Of a stretch of 64,000 nucleotides of DNA, positions 18,099 through 27,000 are shown piece by piece. This DNA is from JBFHIJ01 sp963678775 (GTDB lineage Bacteria > Bacteroidota > Ignavibacteria > Kapaibacteriales > UBA2268). A program made the position numbers and the translations under genes. Within the stretch, counting starts at the first letter, position 1, and every line of letters begins with the position of its first letter. Location of the stretch: NCBI GenBank assembly GCA_963678775.2, contig CAXXGR010000007.1, positions 434,001 through 498,000 on the forward strand, given 5' to 3'. The notes beneath the pieces are model-generated. The model made no database searches. It was not told the DNA's origin and worked only from the letters and a program-made list of their open reading frames with translations.

Positions 18099-18218
18099 TT
18101 ACTGTTTTAATTCGCGATTGCCTCTCATTACTTTCCAGAAGCAAAATACAACTAATCCAGTCACACATGACCATGCAAATGATACAAATATGATGCCTTC
18201 TGTAGTTAGTTCGTACAT
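18099..18218 (-). CDS. MetS-like small membrane subunit of the NSS symporter
   Basis: A 39-residue protein: MYELTTEGIIFVSFAWSCVT, one hydrophobic helix (about 8-28), then a basic end (FWKVMRGNRELKQ). Its ATG shares one base with the TAA of the symporter gene (TAATG), which points to translational coupling. Small one-helix partners of this type (MetS of the MetPS methionine transporter in Corynebacterium) are known to be needed for transport by bacterial NSS proteins. The sequence, size and position fit that role. Substrate unknown. Confidence 0.7.
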   Translation of the reverse strand: MYELTTEGIIFVSFAWSCVTGLVVFCFWKVMRGNRELKQ

Positions 18219-19786
18219 TATAATGTCTCCTTACTATAGTCAAATTTATGCCCGTTTTTATCCCATGCTTTTTTTACCATGAAACTTAGTGCTGCAAATA
18301 CTGCTACTAAAAATCCTCTTGCCAACCATCTATAAGGAACTGCTTCTTCTGCAACTCCTTCTAAGAATAAAGTAGGAACTGCTTCCTGTATAGTCCAAAA
18401 TATTAAAATAAAGAACAAATATATAGGTGTCACATATTTTATAATATAGTAGAATATTCTTGGAATCTTAATATCAGAACCATGATTGAGTTCTGCCCAA
18501 GCATTATCCATTCCAAACATCCAAGCGAATACAATAACTTCCAACAATGCTACAATTACAAGCGAAAACGTTCCTGCCCAGTAATCCATTTCATCTAAAA
18601 ATCCATACTTCAGGAAGAAGACGACAAGATGAACAGATATGAAAATCAAGGAAGCAACAATTACAGTCGCTTTTTTATGCGAGAAATTAAATTGCTCTTT
18701 CAAGAAGGATATCAGAGGTTGAGCCATTGCTACTGAAGAAGTTATTCCGGCAAAAAATAAGAGGAAAAACCACATAAAACCAATAATCTTACCCATAGGT
18801 ATCTGTTTGAATATAATAGGCATAGAAACAAATCCCAGATCATAAGATCCTGCCTGAGCAATTACTCTAGTCATATCAACACCAAAAAATGCAACTGCGA
18901 TTGGAATTGCAATAGAAGCTCCTATTACTATTTCAGCAAATTCATTCAAGGATGCTGTAGAAAGACCTGAAAGTGCAATATCATTATCTTTTCTAAGATA
19001 GCTAGCATAAGCGTGGAGCGTTCCCATCCCGACACTTAAAGTAAAAAACACCTGCCCTGCAGCCTCTAACCATATTTTAGAATTACTTAATTGAGAAAAA
19101 TCCGGATTCCAAATAAAAGCAAAACCGGACATCACAGAATTTTCCGGATGTGCGGGATCAGGCGTACCTATGGTAAAAACCCAAATAGCAAGAAATATTC
19201 CAAAAAATAATAACAAAGGCATTGCAATTTTTGCAAATTTCTCAATTCCTTTTGTTATTCCTTTTCCTAAAATATAAAAGTTACAAATCATTGTTATTAG
19301 AAGAAAAATATAAGCAGGCCATATATCTGTAAAATGTCCTTCGCCAGCTCCCTGATAACTAGTTAGAAAGCTCTTCATGTGGCTCATGTCCTGTATACCA
19401 AAATACTCACCTGTAAGTGAGAAAAAAGAAAAGCCTAAAGTCCATGACTCAATGTAAGTGTAGTAAATGATGATGATTGTAGAGACAAACAGTCCAAAAA
19501 CACCCAAATACTTCGAAATAGGATGCTGCCACATGGAATCAAACATACCGGGCAAACTACCATGTTTATATTTTCCACCATGTCTTCCTATTGACCATTC
19601 AATCCACATAAGAGGAATTGCCAGCAACACAAAGGCTACAAAATAGGGAATCATAAAAGCACCGCCGCCATTTTCTGCAGCTTTGACCGGGAATCTTAAA
19701 AAATTTCCAAGCCCAACAGCATTACCAGCCATTGCTAAAATTAATCCAATTCTTGAACCCCATTGTTCACGATTTTCCATACGCAC
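18218..19786 (-). CDS. sodium-dependent transporter, neurotransmitter:sodium symporter (NSS) family
   Basis: 522 residues, about 12 membrane helices. The family signature is in helix 1: NAVGLGNFLRFP followed by ENGGGAFMIPYF (about 21-50), which form the sodium and substrate sites. Bacterial NSS proteins import amino acids such as leucine, tyrosine, tryptophan or methionine with sodium. The downstream one-helix gene overlapping by one base suggests the MetPS-like subgroup. The alternative ATG two codons downstream (19780) is equally possible. It is divergent from sdhCAB across a 514-base gap. Confidence 0.92.
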   Translation of the reverse strand: MRMENREQWGSRIGLILAMAGNAVGLGNFLRFPVKAAENGGGAFMIPYFVAFVLLAIPLMWIEWSIGRHGGKYKHGSLPGMFDSMWQHPISKYLGVFGLFVSTIIIIYYTYIESWTLGFSFFSLTGEYFGIQDMSHMKSFLTSYQGAGEGHFTDIWPAYIFLLITMICNFYILGKGITKGIEKFAKIAMPLLLFFGIFLAIWVFTIGTPDPAHPENSVMSGFAFIWNPDFSQLSNSKIWLEAAGQVFFTLSVGMGTLHAYASYLRKDNDIALSGLSTASLNEFAEIVIGASIAIPIAVAFFGVDMTRVIAQAGSYDLGFVSMPIIFKQIPMGKIIGFMWFFLLFFAGITSSVAMAQPLISFLKEQFNFSHKKATVIVASLIFISVHLVVFFLKYGFLDEMDYWAGTFSLVIVALLEVIVFAWMFGMDNAWAELNHGSDIKIPRIFYYIIKYVTPIYLFFILIFWTIQEAVPTLFLEGVAEEAVPYRWLARGFLVAVFAALSFMVKKAWDKNGHKFDYSKETL

Positions 19787-20300
19787 ACCCTAAGATCTTT
19801 TAACAATAAATATTTAGAGAAAATATTCTCGATTGAAAAACTGTAACCTAATGTTGGATATTTTATCACTATTCATTAAAATACAAAATATATTCCAAAT
19901 ATTATAATTGTCTTAACTACAAAGCAGTTTGCGTATCCTCTAAATTATTGAATAATAATGCTTTATGAATTCATAGTAGTTGATATTTTGTGTATATTCA
20001 TTTTTACAATAATATAAAATTTGCAAATGCCCGAATAATCAGGCTTTTATAGATAGGCAAGGCTACAAAGTAAACTATTAAAGAAAAGCGAATAAATCTA
20101 TTTTTAGTAGGAGAAAAGTCTTTGCAACTATTCCAAATATTTGCATAGTTTGGAATATTGATTAATAATAAAATTTATTTCAAATCGAAAATAAATGAAT
20201 ACAAAAACTACATATAGACGAATAACAGTTGTAGTTTAGTGCAATAAAGAAGATTCTGTTCTTTAGATAAATATTTTTTATCACTAATCCTATTGGTGCT
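19787..20300. promoter_or_regulatory. divergent promoter region with three TATTCCAAA-type elements
   Basis: An AT-rich 514-base gap between the symporter and sdhC. TATTCCAAATATT occurs at 19891-19903 and again at 20129-20141. An inverted copy (TTTGGAATA, 20149-20157) forms a perfect 9-bp dyad with the second (20129-20137), 11 bases apart. This could be an operator for sdhCAB or the symporter. No coding region is seen. Confidence 0.4.
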
Positions 20301-20999
20301 ATGGGAGTATTATCTTTCCTTAAATCCACCATTTTAAGCAAAGTGGTGATGGCTTTAACCGGTCTCATCCTTGTATTATTTATAATAGGTCATACCGTTG
20401 GTAACTTACAAATCTTTTTAGGTGCGGAAGTGTTCAATAAGTATGCTGCCTTTTTACAAGGATTGGGCGAATTACTATGGGTAATTCGTGGCGGTTTGTT
20501 GATAGCATTAGTTCTCCATGTGTTTACTTCTATTAGGTTGAAGTTAATAAACAATGGAGCTAAACCGCAAGCCTATCAGGTAAAACGTTATGTCAAGTCT
20601 TCTCTGGGTGGTCGTACGATGATCTGGACAGGTTCGATGATTTTTGCCTTTTTGGTGTATCACATTTTACACTTCACTGTAGGTTCTGTGCAACCTGAAC
20701 TTTTCCATTTTGAAGAAACATTTGGCCCTAACGGTATGTTTGTACGCCATGATGTTTACAAAATGGTTATTCTTGGTTTTCGCGATCCGTTAGTGTCAGG
20801 GTTTTATATCCTCGCAGTAGTGCTGCTAGGTTTTCACCTATCGCACGCAGTGCAGTCTATGTTCCAAACTTTAGGTTTGAACAATCCGAAATATTTCGGA
20901 ACAATTGAAAAAGCAAGTAGCTTTTTTGGAATTATTATAGCATTAGCTTTGATTTCTATTCCGGTTAGTATTTTATTAGGCTTCGGAGGTAACTTATGA
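20301..20999 (+). CDS. sdhC: succinate dehydrogenase/fumarate reductase cytochrome b subunit
   Basis: 232 residues with five membrane helices, the single-polypeptide diheme type found in Bacteroidota and Wolinella. Likely heme-ligand histidines: H31 (GHTVGN), H73 (LHVFTS), H121/H124 (VYHILHF) and H179/H182 (GFHLSHAVQS). It anchors the SdhAB dimer and passes electrons between succinate/fumarate and quinone. The ATGA at 20996-20999 overlaps the sdhA start, so the genes are coupled. Confidence 0.95.
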   Translation: MGVLSFLKSTILSKVVMALTGLILVLFIIGHTVGNLQIFLGAEVFNKYAAFLQGLGELLWVIRGGLLIALVLHVFTSIRLKLINNGAKPQAYQVKRYVKSSLGGRTMIWTGSMIFAFLVYHILHFTVGSVQPELFHFEETFGPNGMFVRHDVYKMVILGFRDPLVSGFYILAVVLLGFHLSHAVQSMFQTLGLNNPKYFGTIEKASSFFGIIIALALISIPVSILLGFGGNL

Positions 21000-22909
21000 T
21001 TTTAGATAGCAAGATTCCATCCGGGCCAATTCAGGATAAATGGGACAAACACCGTTTCGACATGAAACTGGTTAACCCGGCTAATAAGCGTAAATACAAA
21101 ATCCTAGTAGTTGGTACCGGTTTAGCAGGTGCGTCTGCTGCAGCTACAATGAGCGAACTTGGCTACAAAGTGGAAGCATTTACTTTCCATGACAGTCCTC
21201 GTCGTGCTCATAGTATTGCCGCTCAGGGTGGTGTTAACGCTGCCAAAAATTATCCTAATGATGGCGATAGCGTTTGGAGACTTTTCTATGACACTGTAAA
21301 AGGTGGTGACTTCCGTTCTCGTGAAGCTAACGTTTATAGATTAGCTCAGGTTGCTAATAATATTATTGACCAGTGCGTAGCTCAAGGTGTACCTTTTGCT
21401 CGTGAATATGGCGGTCTTTTAGCTAATCGTTCATTCGGTGGAGCTCAAGTGTCGCGTACGTTTTATGCGCGTGGCCAGACCGGACAGCAGCTTTTACTTG
21501 GTGCTTATTCAGCTTTATCAAAAGAAATTGGTAAAGGTGGAGTAATAATGCACAATCGTAAAGAAATGATGGATATAGTTATTATTGACGGTAAAACTCG
21601 TGGTATAGTTACTCGCGACTTGATTACCGGCAAAATTGAATCACACTGGGGCGATGCGGTTTGCCTTGCTACAGGTGGTTATGGTAACGTATTCTTCCTT
21701 TCTACTAATGCTCAGGCATGTAACGTAACTGCTGCATACAGAGCTTATAAAAAAGGTGCAGGATTTGCTAATCCATGCTATACTCAGATTCACCCGACTT
21801 GTATCCCTGTTAGTGGTGATCACCAGTCTAAATTGACTTTAATGAGTGAATCCCTACGTAACGACGGTCGCATTTGGGTGCCTAAAGCAAAAGGTGACAA
21901 ACGCCCTGCTAACCAAATACCTGAAAATGAAAGAGATTATTATTTGGAAAGGAAATACCCAAGCTTTGGTAACCTTTCTCCTCGTGATATTTCTTCGCGT
22001 TCTGCAAAAGAAGCTTGCGATGATGGTCGTGGTGTGGCTTCTACAGGTTATGGTGTTTATCTTGACTTTGCTGACGCTATCAAACGCCTTGGTAAAGACG
22101 CTATCGAAGAACGCTACGGTAACTTGTTCGAAATGTATGAAAGAATCACAGGCGACGATCCGTATACAACGCCTATGATGATATATCCTGCTTCTCACTA
22201 CACTATGGGTGGACTTTGGGTTGACTATAACTTAATGAGTACAATCCCGGGCTTGCACGTATTAGGTGAAGCAAACTTCTCTGACCACGGTGCTAACCGC
22301 TTAGGTGCTTCTGCACTTATGCAGGGGCTTGCTGATGGTTACTTTGTAATACCTTACACAATAGGTAATTACCTTGCCGCTAATAAATTTGATAAAATTG
22401 ACACTTCTCATCCTGAATTCAAAAAAGCAGAAGAAGAAGCACACAACAAAATCAATACACTTCTTGGCATCAAAGGTAAAAAAACACCTACTGCATTCCA
22501 CAAAGAGCTTGGAAAAGTTATGTGGGAACATGTTGGTATGTCAAGAAATGAGGCTGGTTTGAAAAAAGCTATTGAAACTATTCCGCAAATTAGAGAAGAA
22601 TTCTGGCAAAATGTAAATGTTACCGGTGAATCTGCCGACTTAAATATTGCTTTAGAAAAAGCAAACAGAGTAGCAGACTTCCTTGAATTTGCAGAAGTAA
22701 TGGCGTGGGATGCTCTCGAAAGAGACGAATCTTGTGGTGCTCACTTTAGAGAAGAACACCAATATCCTGATGGCGAAGCAAAACGTAACGACGAAAAATT
22801 CACTCACGTAGGTGTTTGGGAGTACCAAGGAGTTGGTAAAAAACCTATTCGCCACCAAGAAGATTTGGAATTTGAAAACGTTAAGCTTGCTGTTAGAAGT
22901 TATAAATAA
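20996..22909 (+). CDS. sdhA: succinate dehydrogenase/fumarate reductase flavoprotein subunit
   Basis: 637 residues. FAD-binding Rossmann motif VVGTGLAGASAAA (about 38-50); the covalently flavinylated His is H72 in AHSIAAQGGVNAA. The catalytic region includes HPTCIP and the capping and C-terminal helical domains; ANRLGASALMQGLADG is the usual late FAD motif. Length matches the Bacteroidota-type enzyme. GGAGG lies six bases before the ATG. Together with sdhC and sdhB it forms the membrane complex that oxidises succinate or reduces fumarate; direction cannot be told from sequence. Confidence 0.97.
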   Translation: MILDSKIPSGPIQDKWDKHRFDMKLVNPANKRKYKILVVGTGLAGASAAATMSELGYKVEAFTFHDSPRRAHSIAAQGGVNAAKNYPNDGDSVWRLFYDTVKGGDFRSREANVYRLAQVANNIIDQCVAQGVPFAREYGGLLANRSFGGAQVSRTFYARGQTGQQLLLGAYSALSKEIGKGGVIMHNRKEMMDIVIIDGKTRGIVTRDLITGKIESHWGDAVCLATGGYGNVFFLSTNAQACNVTAAYRAYKKGAGFANPCYTQIHPTCIPVSGDHQSKLTLMSESLRNDGRIWVPKAKGDKRPANQIPENERDYYLERKYPSFGNLSPRDISSRSAKEACDDGRGVASTGYGVYLDFADAIKRLGKDAIEERYGNLFEMYERITGDDPYTTPMMIYPASHYTMGGLWVDYNLMSTIPGLHVLGEANFSDHGANRLGASALMQGLADGYFVIPYTIGNYLAANKFDKIDTSHPEFKKAEEEAHNKINTLLGIKGKKTPTAFHKELGKVMWEHVGMSRNEAGLKKAIETIPQIREEFWQNVNVTGESADLNIALEKANRVADFLEFAEVMAWDALERDESCGAHFREEHQYPDGEAKRNDEKFTHVGVWEYQGVGKKPIRHQEDLEFENVKLAVRSYK

Positions 22910-22956
22910 TGCCCTTAGTGGCCGGCAAATTTATGTCTTTTGACAAAGGAGCAAAA

Positions 22957-23709
22957 ATGAAAATAACATTGCATATATGGAGACAGAAGAACGCGTCAGA
23001 TAAGGGCAAAATGGGAACTCATAAATTAGATGAAGTTTCCGAAGATATGTCTTTCTTAGAAATGCTCGATGTGCTTAACGAAAAACTTATTATAGAAAAT
23101 AAGGAACCAATAGCATTCGATCATGACTGTCGCGAAGGTATCTGCGGTGCATGTTCTTTGACTATCAACGGTATGCCTCACGGCCCTGAAGCTGCTACAA
23201 CTACTTGTCAGCTTCATATGCGTAAGTTTAATGATGGTGATGAAATCTATGTAGAACCATTTAGAGCTAAAGCATTTCCGGTAATCAAAGATCTTGTTGT
23301 AGATAGAACTGCTTTTGACAGAATCCAGCAAAAAGGTGGATTTGTTGACGTACGTACTGGTCAGGCACAAGACGCTAACGCTATTCCTATATCTAAATTC
23401 AATGCTGATTTAGCTATGGATGCTGCTGCTTGTATAGGTTGCGGTGCATGTGTTGCAGCTTGTCCTAACGGTGCAGCAATGCTGTTTGTGGCAGCAAAAG
23501 TTAACCAATTTGCATTACTTCCTCAAGGTCAAACTGAAAGGAAAAAACGCGTATTGGCAATGGTAAATCAGATGGATCATGAAGGATTTGGAGCATGTAC
23601 TAATCACTATGAGTGCGAAGCTGCCTGCCCTAAATCAATTTCCGCTAAATTCATTTCTAAAATGAATAAAGAGTATCTTGGTGCATCTCTGTTTGAGCAT
23701 AAACACTAA
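22957..23709 (+). CDS. sdhB: succinate dehydrogenase/fumarate reductase iron-sulfur subunit
   Basis: 250 residues from the ATG at 22957, preferred because AAAGGAG lies five bases upstream and the family typically starts just before LHIWRQ. An ATG at 22909, overlapping the sdhA stop (TAATG), would add 16 residues and is possible. [2Fe-2S] ligands: C58, C63, C66 and C84 (CREGICGACS and TTTC). The C-terminal ferredoxin-like part has CIGCGACVAACPNG (C159, C162, C165, C169) and CTNHYECEAACP (C214, C220, C224) for the [4Fe-4S] and [3Fe-4S] clusters. It carries electrons from FAD to the membrane subunit. Confidence 0.95.
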   Translation: MKITLHIWRQKNASDKGKMGTHKLDEVSEDMSFLEMLDVLNEKLIIENKEPIAFDHDCREGICGACSLTINGMPHGPEAATTTCQLHMRKFNDGDEIYVEPFRAKAFPVIKDLVVDRTAFDRIQQKGGFVDVRTGQAQDANAIPISKFNADLAMDAAACIGCGACVAACPNGAAMLFVAAKVNQFALLPQGQTERKKRVLAMVNQMDHEGFGACTNHYECEAACPKSISAKFISKMNKEYLGASLFEHKH

Positions 23710-23735
23710 GACTAATCTAATATTAGATATTTTAG

Positions 23736-23769
23736 GGACTACTCTGAATAAGGGTAGTCCTTTTATTTT
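23736..23769 (+). terminator. terminator after sdhCAB
   Basis: Stem GGACTAC/GTAGTCC (23736-23742 with 23754-23760), 11-base loop, then TTTTATTTT. Confidence 0.88.
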
Positions 23770-24053
23770 GGTAGGCATTGTTGTAATAGGAAGTCAAAAG
23801 TATATATCTGTGAGATTCTATAAACCATAGGTTTGAGAATGGTATCTATTAATTATTTTCGACATTAATGGATACAAAAAATTAGATGTCAACTCGATAA
23901 TTTCAGTTAAATTTAATTTCTCCACATTTATGATATTTATGTCAAGAAAATAGCTATATGTCCGATATATATAGAATACAAGTACTAAATAAATACTAAG
24001 ATGATGAGATATTGGATTTCACGTCTTACAAACTGAGAAAGGATTCTCCGACG

Positions 24054-27000
24054 ATGTTAAAATTAAAAAAGAATACATTTATAATTGCCCTGCTATTGCT
24101 GTTTGTAGTATCGGGTATTGATGTTTATGCTCAAACGAATTGGACGGGTGGTGCAGGTAACAGTTTATGGAGTGATGCAGGCAATTGGAATCCCGGAGTT
24201 CCGGGTTCAGGTGATGATGTAAACATTCCCGATAATGCAATTGTAGAAATCAATGTAGATGCTCAATGTAAAAGCCTTACATTTGCAGACGCAGGTGGTG
24301 GCAATGGCAATTGTTCAATTACTGCTACTGCTAACGTTACGTTAACTCTTTACGGAGATTTGACTCTTACAAGAACTGATGACCAGATAATCATTTCACA
24401 AGGTGCCGGGACTCTAAACCTTGCTTTTGCTGCAGATGGGACTATTACAACAGGAGCGGATGCAGATATTACAGTAAATAATCTAACTTTGAATAATGCT
24501 AATGTTAATCTTGTAGCTGGCACTTTAGATGACGATATTGTTGTGCTTGGTGATATTACTCTTTCGGGTAATAGCTCCCTAAATGATGGTGGAACAGATG
24601 TTCGTTTAGTTCTAAACAGTGGTGGACTCCAGAATATTAATGTAGACGGAACTTCTACCTTTACTGTTTCTGATTTGTATATAGATGGTGCAGTAACAGA
24701 TGTAAGAACTTCAAGCAATCTTACGATAGAAGAGTTTGATATTAATAACGGTGCTTACACGCAAAGTGCAGGAACTACATATATTACTGCATCTACTGTT
24801 TATAATGCAGGTACCGTACAGTTTTTCAACTTAGATATCAGTACTGCAGGTAGTGGTATTACATGGAATATACCCTCTACTATCAAAGGTACTCTTAATA
24901 AATCTGGTGGAAATACTCTTACTTTTTTGTCCGAACTGATATTTGATAATAGCGCTACTCGAAGCCTCACTTGCGCAGGCGGAACAGTAACTTTTGAAAA
25001 CATTACAGTTACAGCCGGTTCTGATGTTACAACTACAAGCTTGTTTACAATTGGAGATGGAACTAACGGATCCATATTTACAGTAAACAACGGAGCAACT
25101 TTTGTAGCATCAGGAGGCACTCAAACTCTTAACGGAACTAATACAGTAGTTAGTCTGGAAAATAATGCAGGCACTCTTACACTTAATGATATGGACTGCT
25201 CGGCAGGTTTTGTTAAAATAGATGGTTCGGTTAGTTGTGCAAGTCTTGCTGTAGGAGTTACAGGCAAATTTAATGGATTTGACGGGACCAATGATATATT
25301 GACAGTATCAGGTAATATTACTATGACCTCAGGTGGGGTGATAGGCAATGGCAATTTGCCGGATATTATAATTAATTCTAATGCTAATATTACTACAGGC
25401 GGTGACGGAGATATAAAAGTAGAAAATCTCACAATTGCCGATGCCACAGTTAACCTTATTGCAAATACTGATGATGACGATTTACATGTGCGAGGTAACT
25501 TAACACTTAGCGGCACCAGTATTTTACAGGATGGTGGCAATGATGTTCGCTTGGTAATGGATGGCGGTGATTTACAGAATATTTCTGTTTCACCAGCTTC
25601 TAATTTGAGTCTGTCAGATTTGTACATCAATGGTGCTACTACTGATGTTAGAACCACAAGCACTCTTACTGTAGCAGAATTTGATATCAATAATGGTGCT
25701 TTCACGCAAAGTGCAGGCACAATATATATTACTTCTGATCCTGTTTATGCTGCGGGAACTGTAGAGTTCTTTAATTTGAATGTAAATACAAGCGCAGCAC
25801 TTATTGCTTGGAACTTGCCAATGACTATTAAAGGCAATTTCACACAAGTAGGCACTAATACATTAACACTCAGCTCCATAACTACAATAAGTAACTCAAG
25901 CACTCGCACATTCAGTTTTATCTCTGATAAAGTCACTCTTGATGTTTTAGATATACAGGCAAATTCTGATATAACTACTTCAAGTACTTTTGCATTTGCA
26001 GGCGGTGCATCTTTGACCGTTGGTGTAGGTGGCTCGTTTACTGCTAATAGCACAAGTGTAGTTAGTATTGACCCAAACGGAGGTTTTACTCTAACAAATA
26101 ATGGTGGGAATGATACAGATTTAAGTTTTTACGATTTAGCACTGCTGGGAAATGCAGGAACTGTCATTACTGCCACAGATATGGTTATAACAGGTGACTT
26201 TACTGTTCCTACAAACGCAATTTTTGATGCAACTGCCGGTACTGTTAAATTTGACAATACAGCTTCAAGGAATATCGCAGTTGATGGTACACTTACATTC
26301 TGCCACATTGAATTAGATGCTAACTCAACTGTCGTCTCTGATAAAGGTTTTTATATTTCCAATAATAATGTTTCTCAATCTGCAGGTATTACTATTGGAA
26401 CATCATCTTCTCTAACATTCTCAGATCCTACTGCAAATGTAATATTTGGACAAACTGCTGAAAATGGTCAAAATAAGAGCATAGTCAATAATGGAACACT
26501 TGTTTTCAATAACCTCACTGCGTCGGATTTAGCAAATAATAATGTTATTACTTCTGATGATTTTACTATTGCAGGTACTTCTTTTGATATGGGTTCTGCT
26601 AATGGAGCTACATTCACTGCAAGTGGTGGTGAGATTACTTTTACCAATAATTGTGTAGTTGCTGGACATACTGCATTGCAGGTAACGTTGTGGGACGTTC
26701 TTACTTCAGGAACAGCTGCAGTAACTTTAAATGACGGTGATTTATTTGCAGTAAAAGGTGACATTACATGTAATGGAACTTCCTCCTTCAAAGCTGCAGG
26801 AAGTGCTGCTAAAGTCACACTAAACGGAACAAGTTTACAGACTCTTGGTGGCAGCAGTTCAGCGTCTTATCCATTTGAATTCGGAATACTAGAAATAAAT
26901 AAATCGCAAAATTCATATCCGGCAGATTATGTTAATTTAGAATTGGATGCTGAGATTCAATCAGGTGGAGCTTTAACATTAACAGATGGTATTCTAGACC

